Below are positions 1 through 6,001 of a stretch of 9,869 bases of DNA, piece by piece. Source of the stretch: Bacteroidales bacterium UBA4345. GTDB lineage: Bacteria > Bacteroidota > Bacteroidia > Bacteroidales > Paludibacteraceae. The stretch is from NCBI GenBank assembly GCA_002396385.1, contig DGTD01000117.1:1-9869 (forward strand), written 5' to 3'. Position numbers and translations under genes: made by a program. The stretch's first letter is position 1, and each line of letters starts with the position of its first letter. Below the pieces are notes generated by a model. The model saw only the letters and a program-made list of their open reading frames with translations. It was not told the origin of the DNA and did no database searches.

Positions 1-251
1 CAGCCTGCATTTTGACCTATACGCCTAAAAAATTGGCACGTTTTTATGCCAAACCCCTAGAGGAGCAGGAGTATGAAGACCTGCTTTTCGCACCAAGCCG
101 GGCCACCACCACAGAGACACTTGACGCCACCCTACGCTCCTTCGGTTCATTCAATGAACTTGCAGGTAACCACGAACATTGGTTTTGGCAAAGCACCGAA
201 CACCCCGAACTGGTGGTGCTACGGAAATGGTGGGAACTAGAAGATGACTAG
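1..251 (+). CDS. C-terminal end of an unrecognised protein (5' truncated by window)
   Basis: The reading frame is open from the window edge (first full codon at base 3) to the TAG at 249-251, so this is the tail of a longer gene. The TTG at base 12 is unlikely to be a real start because the frame continues upstream of it. The roughly 83 visible residues are soluble in character, rich in Glu, His and Trp, with a tract around PLEEQEYEDLLFAPSRA and a Trp-rich end (HWFWQS, RKWWELEDD). There is no membrane segment and no motif I recognise. A bidirectional terminator hairpin follows 12 bases after the stop, which supports this as a true gene end. I do not assign a function. Confidence 0.6.
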   Translation, partial: ACILTYTPKKLARFYAKPLEEQEYEDLLFAPSRATTTETLDATLRSFGSFNELAGNHEHWFWQSTEHPELVVLRKWWELEDD

Positions 252-256
252 CCCAT

Positions 257-286
257 AAAAAAAGCCGCAACAATGTGCGGCTTTTT
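257..286. terminator. Bidirectional intrinsic terminator between convergent genes
   Basis: The stem GCCGCA (264-269) pairs with TGCGGC (276-281) around a 6-base loop. An A-run lies on the left and TTTTT on the right, so the hairpin has a U tract when read from either strand. It sits between the end of the rightward partial gene (251) and the end of the leftward DUF6515-like gene (311) and can serve both. Confidence 0.88.
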
Positions 287-310
287 GTGATTATAAGAAA
301 GGATTGAGAA

Positions 311-1096
311 TTAGTCGAGAATCTTAATCACCTCGTACCAGATTTCACCATCGTAAACGACCGCCTTGTACTGTACGCCATCGACAATGTAATAGGTTTC
401 GCCATTGATAATCAACTTCTCGTATCCTTCAGGAATACTTTCCACTACAGCACCAACCGGAGCCTGAACAACCACATAGTCGTTAGGAGCAACCATGGTA
501 TAGTAGGCGCCATAGTAGTAATAGTAACGCACATTGTGGAGGACGATGATACGCGGAGTTGGTATGGCACGAACATGTACACCCACAGGCGGACGTGAAA
601 CCACGTACTGGTTGTTGTGGTAATGGTAGAACACCCCATTTTTATAATAGTAGTCGTGGTTATTGTGCCTCAGAATCTGTGAATTGTGAGTAGCACGACG
701 TTTTGATACCACCTCACCACGGCGTTCCATCTTATGATAGTTCTCGCTTGGTCTCACCTTCTTAGGGGGCAGTTTCTTGTTGAAAGTAGCAGTCTGTGCC
801 TCTCTGCCCTTAGGGTGAAGCACAGGACGACCAGAAGCGGGATTGTTACGGACCGCAGTATTGTTGTTACGTGCAGGAGCAGCCGGTTTAGCGGGAGCAG
901 GTGCCGCAGAGACGCTATTCATAGTATTTTCAGGAGCAGAAGGAGTGGAAACACCGCTACTGCTGGACCTGGAAGTGCCACGGGTGTCGGTAGCCTTGCT
1001 GCTGTTCTGCAAAGAGCCTCGCTGCGCGAAGGCTTCGGCCGATGAACAAACCACCATGCCGGCAGAAAGGATCGCTATGAGAAGGTTCTTATTCAT
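311..1096 (-). CDS. Secreted Tyr-rich DUF6515-like protein with internal repeats
   Basis: I chose the ATG at 1094-1096, giving 261 aa, because it places a classic signal peptide at the N-terminus: a Lys-containing start, a hydrophobic core (LLIAILSAGMVV) and an Ala-rich cleavage site ending AEAFA near residue 24. The upstream in-frame ATG at 1177 would add 27 residues before this and lies upstream of a possible promoter. Residues about 26-110 are low-complexity, rich in Ser, Pro, Ala and Asn, then basic; this looks like a linker. The C-terminal half holds two Tyr-rich repeats, at about 149-190 and 191-237, each with the pattern Tyr run, YVV, (P/A)PVG, IP, then a beta-like strand, plus a shorter third copy to the end. 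This layout matches DUF6515-type periplasmic or envelope proteins common in Bacteroidota. The role is unknown. The family name is from recall of the pattern, so it is less certain than the export prediction. Confidence 0.78.
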   Translation of the reverse strand: MNKNLLIAILSAGMVVCSSAEAFAQRGSLQNSSKATDTRGTSRSSSSGVSTPSAPENTMNSVSAAPAPAKPAAPARNNNTAVRNNPASGRPVLHPKGREAQTATFNKKLPPKKVRPSENYHKMERRGEVVSKRRATHNSQILRHNNHDYYYKNGVFYHYHNNQYVVSRPPVGVHVRAIPTPRIIVLHNVRYYYYYGAYYTMVAPNDYVVVQAPVGAVVESIPEGYEKLIINGETYYIVDGVQYKAVVYDGEIWYEVIKILD

Positions 1097-1140
1097 AATT
1101 GTGAAGTTTATGAGTTTTATGGGATTATTCCCTTTGAACA

Positions 1141-1148
1141 TAAAGGTA
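1141..1148 (-). promoter_or_regulatory. Possible -7 element for the DUF6515-like gene
   Basis: Read on the minus strand this is TACCTTTA, one base off the Bacteroidota TAnnTTTG consensus, and it lies about 45 bases before the chosen start at 1096. A T-run occupies the -33 position (TTTT with a 19-base spacer) but there is no clear TTTG. The assignment is weak and rests mostly on position. Confidence 0.35.
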
Positions 1149-1164
1149 CAAAAAATGTGCCAAA

Positions 1165-1196
1165 GAAAAAAACACATACCTTGTCCACTTGGTGCG
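1165..1196 (-). terminator. Weak candidate terminator after the DUF481-type gene
   Basis: On the minus strand CGCACC (1191-1196) can pair with GGTATGTG (1173-1180) with a two-base bulge and one G-U pair around a 10-base loop, followed by seven Ts (1165-1171). The stem is short and imperfect, but it lies about 40 bases past the end of the DUF481-type gene, where a terminator would be expected. It is offered as a possibility only. Confidence 0.3.
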
Positions 1197-1237
1197 ATTT
1201 ACCGCAAATATGGTACTGCAATGTGGCTTCAACAGCG

Positions 1238-1978
1238 TCAGTAAACAAATTTCAGCGACACATCGAGCGAGGTGTCGTGGTGCTTAAAATCGTCGGACGG
1301 AGTTTCGCTACGGTATTCATACTCATAGCCGACACACATAAACAGATAGGAAGAAATGCGGCACTCGGCCATAAGCAAATTCATCAACACATAATCGTTA
1401 AGGTCGCGGACCGACGGTTGGTAGTAGAAAATATCTTTCAGGGTGAGGACCGTCCCCAGCTTCTGCACCGCCTTGGGGCGGAACGAGAGACGATAGTTGC
1501 GCGACGACAATCGAGAGCTGACAGGGGTATATTTTGCCCTGTCGAACATAAAGGCAAGGCTGACCGAATAGTCGGAGATGCCGTCCTCGTGATAGATACG
1601 GTACTTACCACCGGCCAGAGCACTCAAGATATAATCGTAACCCTTATACCGGTTGGCCTTGCACTCGACCGCCACAAAAGGCGACCAGGTGTTGTACTGG
1701 AAGAAATCGAGTTTGCCGACGGTTTCCAATCCCCGGTTGTTCTCCTCGCCATCGGACCGGCTGTAAACGAACTTACCATTCAAGTCAAAAGCGACGACAC
1801 TGTCTTTCCGGAGAATACCGGCAGCAGATTTGAGGTCAAGTTTATCGACGTTACCCGAATAAAGCGACGCACCAGCCGAAGCCGAATACTTCATTTTGCG
1901 CGGCGCATTCTGCGAAACAGCCCAACCCGGCAACAACAGACAGGAAACAAAGACAACATAAAAAACAATAATACGCAT
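1238..1978 (-). CDS. DUF481-type outer-membrane beta-barrel protein (YdiY-like)
   Basis: This 246-aa protein begins with a signal peptide (residues 1 to about 22, core VVFVSCLLLPGWAVS). The rest alternates hydrophobic and polar residues, as in transmembrane beta strands, and it ends in the aromatic pattern SLKFVY typical of outer-membrane barrels. Features such as the N-terminal SASAGASLYSGNVDK strand, the middle FFQYNTWSPFVAVECKANRY segment and repeated Tyr/Phe-rich strands fit DUF481 (YdiY-like) proteins, whose function is poorly known. It lies 16 bases after the HAD phosphatase gene on the same strand and is almost certainly its operon partner. No start is better placed than the ATG at 1976-1978. 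The outer-membrane location is well supported; the DUF481 name is moderately sure, and a plain DUF3078/DUF3187-like barrel is an alternative. Confidence 0.78.
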   Translation of the reverse strand: MRIIVFYVVFVSCLLLPGWAVSQNAPRKMKYSASAGASLYSGNVDKLDLKSAAGILRKDSVVAFDLNGKFVYSRSDGEENNRGLETVGKLDFFQYNTWSPFVAVECKANRYKGYDYILSALAGGKYRIYHEDGISDYSVSLAFMFDRAKYTPVSSRLSSRNYRLSFRPKAVQKLGTVLTLKDIFYYQPSVRDLNDYVLMNLLMAECRISSYLFMCVGYEYEYRSETPSDDFKHHDTSLDVSLKFVY

Positions 1979-1994
1979 ATAGATAAAAAGACGT

Positions 1995-2654
1995 TTAGTT
2001 TAAGAAATCGAGCAACTGAGAAGGGCGTTCAATCAAGTGTTGAGCACCATGTCGCTTCAAAAAATCGGCAGAACGGAACCCCCAAGTCACCGAAAGGCAG
2101 TCGACCCCGGCATTGCGTGCGGTAAGGATGTCGACATCAGAGTCGCCCACGTAGAGGCAGTCGACCTTATTGGAGCCTAACAGCCGCACAGCGGCATCAA
2201 GCATATCGGGAGAAGGCTTTTTAGGAATACCCGCCAGTTCGTTCTCGCCCACAGCCACGTCAATATAATGGGAGAAAAACTCATTGTTCAACTGTTTGAC
2301 CTCACTATCGGGCTTGTTAGAGACAATAGCCATCTTAAAGTCCATACGTGACAACCCGGCCAACGCTTCAAGAATTCCCTCGTAAGGAGCAGAATGGTCC
2401 TTACAATGCAGGGCGTAATGCGAGCGGAACAGCGCCAGCACCTCGTCGACACAGACAGCGCCAACGCCAGCAGGCACAGCCCTTTCAACCAGTTTGCGCA
2501 CTCCGTTGCCGACAAAGGCACGCACCTCGTCGACAGAACGAGTGGGGAAACCCATTTCCGACAAGGCGTAATTAGTGCTGGCAGCCAAGTCGGCCAACGT
2601 GTCCATCAGCGTACCGTCGAGGTCGAAAATAACCGTAGTGTACTTTTTAGGCAT
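1995..2654 (-). CDS. HAD-family hydrolase, phosphoglycolate phosphatase (Gph)-like
   Basis: This 219-aa cytoplasmic enzyme carries all four HAD motifs. Motif I is DLDGT, with nucleophile Asp11 and acid/base Asp13; motif II is VSNKP around Ser112; motif III is the Lys in KKPSPD (about Lys146); motif IV is VGDSDVD with Asp171 and Asp175. An alpha-helical C1 cap lies between motifs I and II (about 18-95), containing FVGNGVRKLVERA, typical of the Gph branch. Length and motifs fit phosphoglycolate phosphatase, which clears 2-phosphoglycolate arising from DNA repair or oxygenation, but substrate cannot be fixed from motifs and related PPase or sugar-phosphatase activities are possible. It is the first gene of a leftward operon with the DUF481-type barrel gene and has its own promoter 22 bases upstream of the start. 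No Shine-Dalgarno sequence is visible. Confidence 0.9.
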   Translation of the reverse strand: MPKKYTTVIFDLDGTLMDTLADLAASTNYALSEMGFPTRSVDEVRAFVGNGVRKLVERAVPAGVGAVCVDEVLALFRSHYALHCKDHSAPYEGILEALAGLSRMDFKMAIVSNKPDSEVKQLNNEFFSHYIDVAVGENELAGIPKKPSPDMLDAAVRLLGSNKVDCLYVGDSDVDILTARNAGVDCLSVTWGFRSADFLKRHGAQHLIERPSQLLDFLN

Positions 2655-2675
2655 ACCATTTAAATGATTTTATTG

Positions 2676-2707
2676 CGAAATTACGGCATAACGGCAGGAA
2701 AAACAAA
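2676..2707 (-). promoter_or_regulatory. Promoter of the HAD-DUF481 operon (TTTG-N20-TAATTTCG)
   Basis: On the minus strand a TTTG box (2704-2707) is followed by exactly 20 bases and then TAATTTCG (2676-2683), one base off the Bacteroidota TAnnTTTG -7 element. Transcription would start near 2669, leaving a leader of about 15 bases before the ATG at 2654. Confidence 0.6.
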
Positions 2708-2776
2708 ACACAACAAGGCCAAAGTGTGAAAAACAAGGATTCTGTAATCCAAGATTATTTATCAGAAAATTATATC

Positions 2777-2784
2777 TACATTTG
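2777..2784 (+). promoter_or_regulatory. -7 element (TACATTTG) of the DUF2157-DUF4401-GDYXXLXY operon
   Basis: This is a perfect match to the Bacteroidota TAnnTTTG -7 consensus, 24 bases before the ATG at 2809. The -33 region (about 2754-2760) is AT-rich but lacks a clear TTTG. Divergent transcription with the HAD operon leaves roughly 70 bases between the two promoters, room for a shared regulator, though I see no clear operator palindrome there. Confidence 0.65.
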
Positions 2785-2808
2785 TAATAAACGAAGAAAA
2801 GAACGACT

Positions 2809-3720
2809 ATGATAAACCCAATTGACCAGAACCCGTTTCAACAAATGCGAGACGGAGTTGCCCCAACAAGAGAGTCCTGGCTGAGTTTTGTACAATCGGC
2901 CCTACTAGTTATAGGGACAGGGTTCCTATTGTCAGGTATTGTATCCTTCTTTGCCTATAACTGGGACCACTTGCACCGGTTCACAAAGTTGGGACTTGTA
3001 GGAATGCTACTACTAGCCACCTTCGGCGCCGCGCTCGCCACAAGGAAGCACAAACTGGCGCACCAAGTGAGCATCACATCAATGAGTGTGCTGGTCGGAG
3101 TTTTTCTGGCATTAACAGGACAAATCTACCAAACGGGAGCAGACGTCTATCTGCTATTCCTATCGTGGAGCGTCTGCATAGCGGTATGGGTATTTATCGC
3201 CAACTTTCCTCCGCTGTGGTTGCTTTTTTTCGCCACAACCCTAACCGCCACCATCTTAGCAGGTATACAGTTAGGATCGTCATACACAGACCAGTATTTC
3301 GTCGACGCACTGGTGTGCCTGGCGTTTATATGCGCATTCTGGCTATTACCCAAAGCATTGAAAAGAGCACCGACCCCAAAGTGGTTCATAAATGTTTTGT
3401 TTATAGCGGCCGCAACCATCAGCGTAGTTTTTTGTATATTGTTATCGACCGAATCAAAAATTCTCTCACTGTCCATAACGACCCTACTGGTATTGGCAAC
3501 AGCAATCGTATATGGCTGGAAAGAACAAAACCTGTCGGTTTTCACCTTAGGACTGGTCTTGCTATTGTTTTTAGTTGTAGATATACAGGTAACACTTACA
3601 CTAAAATCTTTTCAAGAGCTCTCAGGCACATTATTTATAGCAACCTTCCTATCATTCACCGGTCTATTCCTGATCGCTCTGGCAGTAACGCAGACACGGA
3701 AGCTCTTCTCCAAAAAATAA
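2809..3720 (+). CDS. DUF2157 family polytopic inner-membrane protein
   Basis: This 303-aa protein has a short polar N-terminus and then about ten hydrophobic helices (roughly 28-49, 61-77, 86-104, 113-130, 134-152, 165-180, 192-211, 219-235, 241-262, 272-294). The first part matches DUF2157 strongly: FFAYNWDHLHRFTK at 47-60 after the first helix, then TGQIYQTGADVYLLFLSW at 103-120. DUF2157 proteins usually start with a longer soluble segment, which here is reduced to about 27 residues. The gene opens a three-gene operon with DUF4401 and GDYXXLXY proteins, starting 7 bases before the next gene. No biochemical role is established for the family. The conserved polar residues within or next to the helices (Trp52, Asp53, His54, Gln104, Tyr107, Asp112) suggest a functional site in or at the membrane; this is my inference. 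Confidence 0.9.
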   Translation: MINPIDQNPFQQMRDGVAPTRESWLSFVQSALLVIGTGFLLSGIVSFFAYNWDHLHRFTKLGLVGMLLLATFGAALATRKHKLAHQVSITSMSVLVGVFLALTGQIYQTGADVYLLFLSWSVCIAVWVFIANFPPLWLLFFATTLTATILAGIQLGSSYTDQYFVDALVCLAFICAFWLLPKALKRAPTPKWFINVLFIAAATISVVFCILLSTESKILSLSITTLLVLATAIVYGWKEQNLSVFTLGLVLLLFLVVDIQVTLTLKSFQELSGTLFIATFLSFTGLFLIALAVTQTRKLFSKK

Positions 3721-3727
3721 CACTCAA

Positions 3728-4681
3728 ATGGAACACCAAAGCACCAACCCCCAACTATCGCTCGGTCTGAAAGCCTTGTTGACAGTGGCAGGACTTGTTT
3801 CCGCCATATTAATAACCTGTTTGATAGGCTTGACTTTTAGAGAAGAATTAATGTTCGTCGTATACGGCCTTAGTGCCTTAGGAATAAGCTTCTTCATGTC
3901 ACGGTCCGACTCTCAAACCATACAGTACGGGGTCACCCATCCGGTGTTTTTAACAGCACTGACCTGCATAGGAATCGGATTCGGCGGCCTTGGTTCAAAC
4001 ATAACGGGACCATTATTGATAATTATAGGAGCATCGGCAGCGACAACCGTGTTGGCAGGATCAAAAGATTTGCGACAGTTATCGCTGTTTATTGTCATCG
4101 GGCTTCTGCCCTTTACCGGCGAACCTAGAATTCTAACCTCAATAACAGCCATCGGCTATATAATTGCGTACTGCATGACCGACGCATACAGCACCAAGTT
4201 AAAAGCGTTGCCATTCGTAGGCGAATGTCTGAGCACCATCCGCTTTGGCACCCTACTGTTCGCGATGTTGTCGACCTCAGTTTTATACACATCCACACAT
4301 AAGCAATACGAGGGCACCAACAACTACGAAGCTATAGGAATAATACTCGCATTAATGGTCTGTGCGCTGGGTGTATACCTACTCCGCCAACACAGCAAAG
4401 GAAACGGACAAAACCTTTACATAGGCACAGTCCTTATTGTACTGACAGGAATAGCAACAGCCGTCGACGCCCAGATAGCCCTGGCCATTTTGGCACTGAC
4501 TTTGTCGTTCAAATTATCGGACCGGAGAGGGTTCATAATGAGCGTTGTCTACCTCTTGTACGCCCTAGTGTCTTTCTATTACAACACAAACATGCTGCTG
4601 ATTTACAAATCGGTATCACTAATGGTCAGCGGCACCCTCCTTCTCTTATTGTTCTACTATTTAAAACGCACGAGCAGATGA
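3728..4681 (+). CDS. DUF4401 family polytopic inner-membrane protein
   Basis: This 317-aa protein consists almost wholly of membrane helices, about eleven or twelve by eye, beginning around residue 16 (LLTVAGLVSAILITCLIGL). DUF4401 features include the GLKALLTVAGL start and the C-terminal block SFYYNTNMLLIYKSVSLMVSG, which corresponds to the family's pattern of Tyr-rich loop, Leu-Leu, Lys-Ser, then Ser-Gly before the last helix. The start ATG is 7 bases after the DUF2157 stop, and the stop overlaps the next start in ATGA, so translation is probably coupled. It likely forms a membrane complex with its two neighbours, since the three families recur together; that complex is an inference. Function is unknown. 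Confidence 0.87.
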   Translation: MEHQSTNPQLSLGLKALLTVAGLVSAILITCLIGLTFREELMFVVYGLSALGISFFMSRSDSQTIQYGVTHPVFLTALTCIGIGFGGLGSNITGPLLIIIGASAATTVLAGSKDLRQLSLFIVIGLLPFTGEPRILTSITAIGYIIAYCMTDAYSTKLKALPFVGECLSTIRFGTLLFAMLSTSVLYTSTHKQYEGTNNYEAIGIILALMVCALGVYLLRQHSKGNGQNLYIGTVLIVLTGIATAVDAQIALAILALTLSFKLSDRRGFIMSVVYLLYALVSFYYNTNMLLIYKSVSLMVSGTLLLLLFYYLKRTSR

Positions 4682-5169
4682 AAAACTGGAAAACAACCGC
4701 ACTTTCACTCAATCTGGCAGCAGTGTTGGTCTTCTTCGGATTGCTCCTGGTAAAAAACGAGCAAGTGATAAGCAATGGACCGGAAATCTATCTACAACTC
4801 CGCCCAGTTGACCCACGTTCCATCATGCAAGGCGACTATATGGAACTCAACTACAGTTTGTGCAACGAGATAAACAAAAGAAACGAAAAAGAAAAAGGTT
4901 ACGCCATTGTGGGCGTAGACAAAGAACAGCTGATTCGTCTGCAAGACGAGGTAAAGCCGGTAAATGACGGGGAAGTAGCCCTGAAATACACTGCCGGACA
5001 CCATGGTAGAAATGGAAGAATAAGGTTAAGCAACCACTCCTATTTTTTTCAAGAAGGCACAGGCAGCATCTACAGCCAGGCAAAATACGCATTAGTAAAA
5101 GTGGACAAATGCGGCAACATCCATATAGTCCACTTATGCGACCATAACAAGAAAATTTTAGGTAAGTAG
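4678..5169 (+). CDS. GDYXXLXY-domain membrane-anchored protein
   Basis: This 163-aa protein has one N-terminal membrane helix (about residues 7-25) that serves as an uncleaved anchor or signal, followed by an extracytoplasmic domain. The family hallmark is intact: LRPVDPRSIMQGDYMELNY at 41-59, with GDYMELNY at 52-59. The rest alternates short strands and charged loops and holds a second Gly-Arg segment (HHGRNGRIRL, about 108-117). Its fold resembles a small beta domain, with the VDPRS/QGDY segment probably forming a conserved surface. The start overlaps the DUF4401 stop by 4 bases. Most of its length projects outside the membrane, unlike its two partners, so it may be the periplasmic sensing or recognition part; that is inference. 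No function is established for the family. Confidence 0.9.
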   Translation: MKNWKTTALSLNLAAVLVFFGLLLVKNEQVISNGPEIYLQLRPVDPRSIMQGDYMELNYSLCNEINKRNEKEKGYAIVGVDKEQLIRLQDEVKPVNDGEVALKYTAGHHGRNGRIRLSNHSYFFQEGTGSIYSQAKYALVKVDKCGNIHIVHLCDHNKKILGK

Positions 5170-5235
5170 GAGAAAAAAATCGTTTTTATGTTGTAAAACA
5201 CAACGGTTAATACGCAAACGTTTAATACAAAATAC

Positions 5236-5243
5236 TATATTTG
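5236..5243 (+). promoter_or_regulatory. -7 element TATATTTG, possible small-RNA promoter
   Basis: This is a perfect TAnnTTTG match in the gap after the GDYXXLXY gene. No good TTTG lies at the -33 position. A transcript starting near 5250 would meet the strong terminator at 5303-5336 after about 85 bases, so it would end well before the yjbR-like gene unless there is readthrough. Confidence 0.45.
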
Positions 5244-5249
5244 TAATGA

Positions 5250-5336
5250 ACAAACCTAATAAACCAAGAATTGGACTAAACTACAAATAATAGAACTACA
5301 GCAAAAAGGGGCGTTGGAAACAGCGTTCCTTTTTCT
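5250..5336 (+). ncRNA. Candidate small RNA (about 85 nt) between a -7 element and a terminator
   Basis: The stretch is bounded by TATATTTG upstream and a GAAA-capped terminator downstream. It contains a small hairpin, CCAA-GAA-TTGG (5264-5274), and an A-rich single-stranded middle, and ends in the terminator stem and U tract, the usual layout of a bacterial small RNA. It carries no convincing reading frame: the 14-codon frame opening at 5246 would start upstream of the expected transcription start. It could equally be just the 3' UTR and terminator of the preceding operon. No known RNA family was recognised. Confidence 0.3.
5303..5336 (+). terminator. Strong intrinsic terminator with GAAA tetraloop
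   Basis: GGGGCGTTG (5308-5316) pairs over its full nine bases, counting three G-U pairs, with CAGCGTTCC (5321-5329) around a GAAA tetraloop (5317-5320). AAAAA (5303-5307) on the left faces TTTTT (5330-5334) on the right, followed by CTTTG. The G-U pairs weaken it on the minus strand, so it is read mainly as a plus-strand terminator. It probably ends the DUF2157-DUF4401-GDYXXLXY operon and any small RNA starting at about 5250. Confidence 0.75.
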
Positions 5337-5370
5337 TTGCAGCAAAGACAAGAGGAAAGAGAAAAAGACT

Positions 5371-5378
5371 TATATTTG
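5371..5378 (+). promoter_or_regulatory. -7 element TATATTTG upstream of the yjbR-like/trmO genes
   Basis: This is the second perfect TATATTTG in the gap, 35 bases after the terminator and 112 bases before the ATG at 5491. The leader of about 105 bases contains the hairpin CGTTTC-TATGA-GAAACG (5415-5431), enclosed by GGAAA (5407-5411) and TTTCC (5443-5447). No clear -33 box is present. Confidence 0.5.
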
Positions 5379-5490
5379 CTGAACAAACAAAAGTATTTCC
5401 ACAACAGGAAACAGCGTTTCTATGAGAAACGAATATGTGAACTTTCCAACATAGAGACAGGAAATGCCAATAACCTAATAAGGACAAAAC

Positions 5491-5979
5491 ATGAATATTG
5501 AGGATGTACGCAACTACTGCCTGACACTGCCCGGCGTAACCGAAGACTCGCCCTATGGCGACGACATGGTGGTGTTCCGCATAGAAGGAAAGATATTCCT
5601 GCACCTGCCACTTGAATACGATGCCCCCCGCATGGCCGTAAAACTACCACCCGACTACGCCATTGAACTGCGCGACAAATACGCAGCCATCACCCCGTCG
5701 TGGCACCTGAACAAGACCCACTGGAGCGACATTCTGATTGAAGGCCATTTTGATGACGACCAACTAAGAGAGTGGATTGACCAGTCGTACCAGCTAGTGT
5801 TTGACAAACTGCCGAAAAAGGTACGGGAGAAATACCAGTCAATGGAACAGCCCAAGGAAAAGGAACTGACCGACTACGAGAAATACTGCAAAGAACAAGA
5901 GACGGCATTTGACGAGGAACTGGGCGACGACCGCTGCTTTCCTGATATGCCAGAAGGACATTTTGTGAGAAGCCACTGA
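5491..5979 (+). CDS. MmcQ/YjbR family protein with acidic C-terminal extension
   Basis: Residues 1 to about 115 match the MmcQ/YjbR fold: MNIEDVRNYCLTLPGVTEDSP at the start, a VVFRIEGKIFLHL strand pair at 27-39, the conserved segment PSWHLNKTHWSD at 69-80 and a closing helix RE-WIDQSYQLVFDKLPKK. YjbR of E. coli is about 118 aa and adopts a CyaY-like fold seen in some DNA-binding proteins; the cellular role is not established, and DNA binding is only a database-style inference. The protein here is 162 aa because of a charged, mostly acidic tail after residue 115 (DYEKYCKEQ, DEELGDDRCFPDMP) with no recognised domain. It is 22 bases upstream of trmO on the same strand, so the two are probably cotranscribed. 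The start has no Shine-Dalgarno sequence. Confidence 0.88.
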   Translation: MNIEDVRNYCLTLPGVTEDSPYGDDMVVFRIEGKIFLHLPLEYDAPRMAVKLPPDYAIELRDKYAAITPSWHLNKTHWSDILIEGHFDDDQLREWIDQSYQLVFDKLPKKVREKYQSMEQPKEKELTDYEKYCKEQETAFDEELGDDRCFPDMPEGHFVRSH

Positions 5980-6001
5980 TGTTCTGCCAACAGGTTATAA
6001 A

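Noticed and set aside
1157..2125. Long plus-strand open frame of 322 codons over the DUF481-type and HAD genes
   Set aside because: It is antisense to two genes with clear signal peptide, barrel and HAD motifs and crosses their boundary. Its own translation has no recognisable motif or good start, so it is a shadow that survives because of biased codon use on the other strand.
3165..3770. Plus-strand open frame of 201 codons overlapping the DUF2157 gene
   Set aside because: It runs in another frame through a coherent membrane-protein gene and into the start of the DUF4401 gene. The translation is basic and not hydrophobic, with no family signature.
5246..5290. 14-codon frame (MNKPNKPRIGLNYK) after the first TATATTTG element
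   Set aside because: Its ATG lies only 3 bases after the -7 element, upstream of the expected transcription start, and it has no ribosome binding site, so translation is unlikely.
5334..5348. Perfect short palindrome TCTTTGC-A-GCAAAGA
   Set aside because: It follows directly after the terminator T tract and has no T-run of its own. It may be a small operator, but nothing nearby supports that, so I did not list it as a site.
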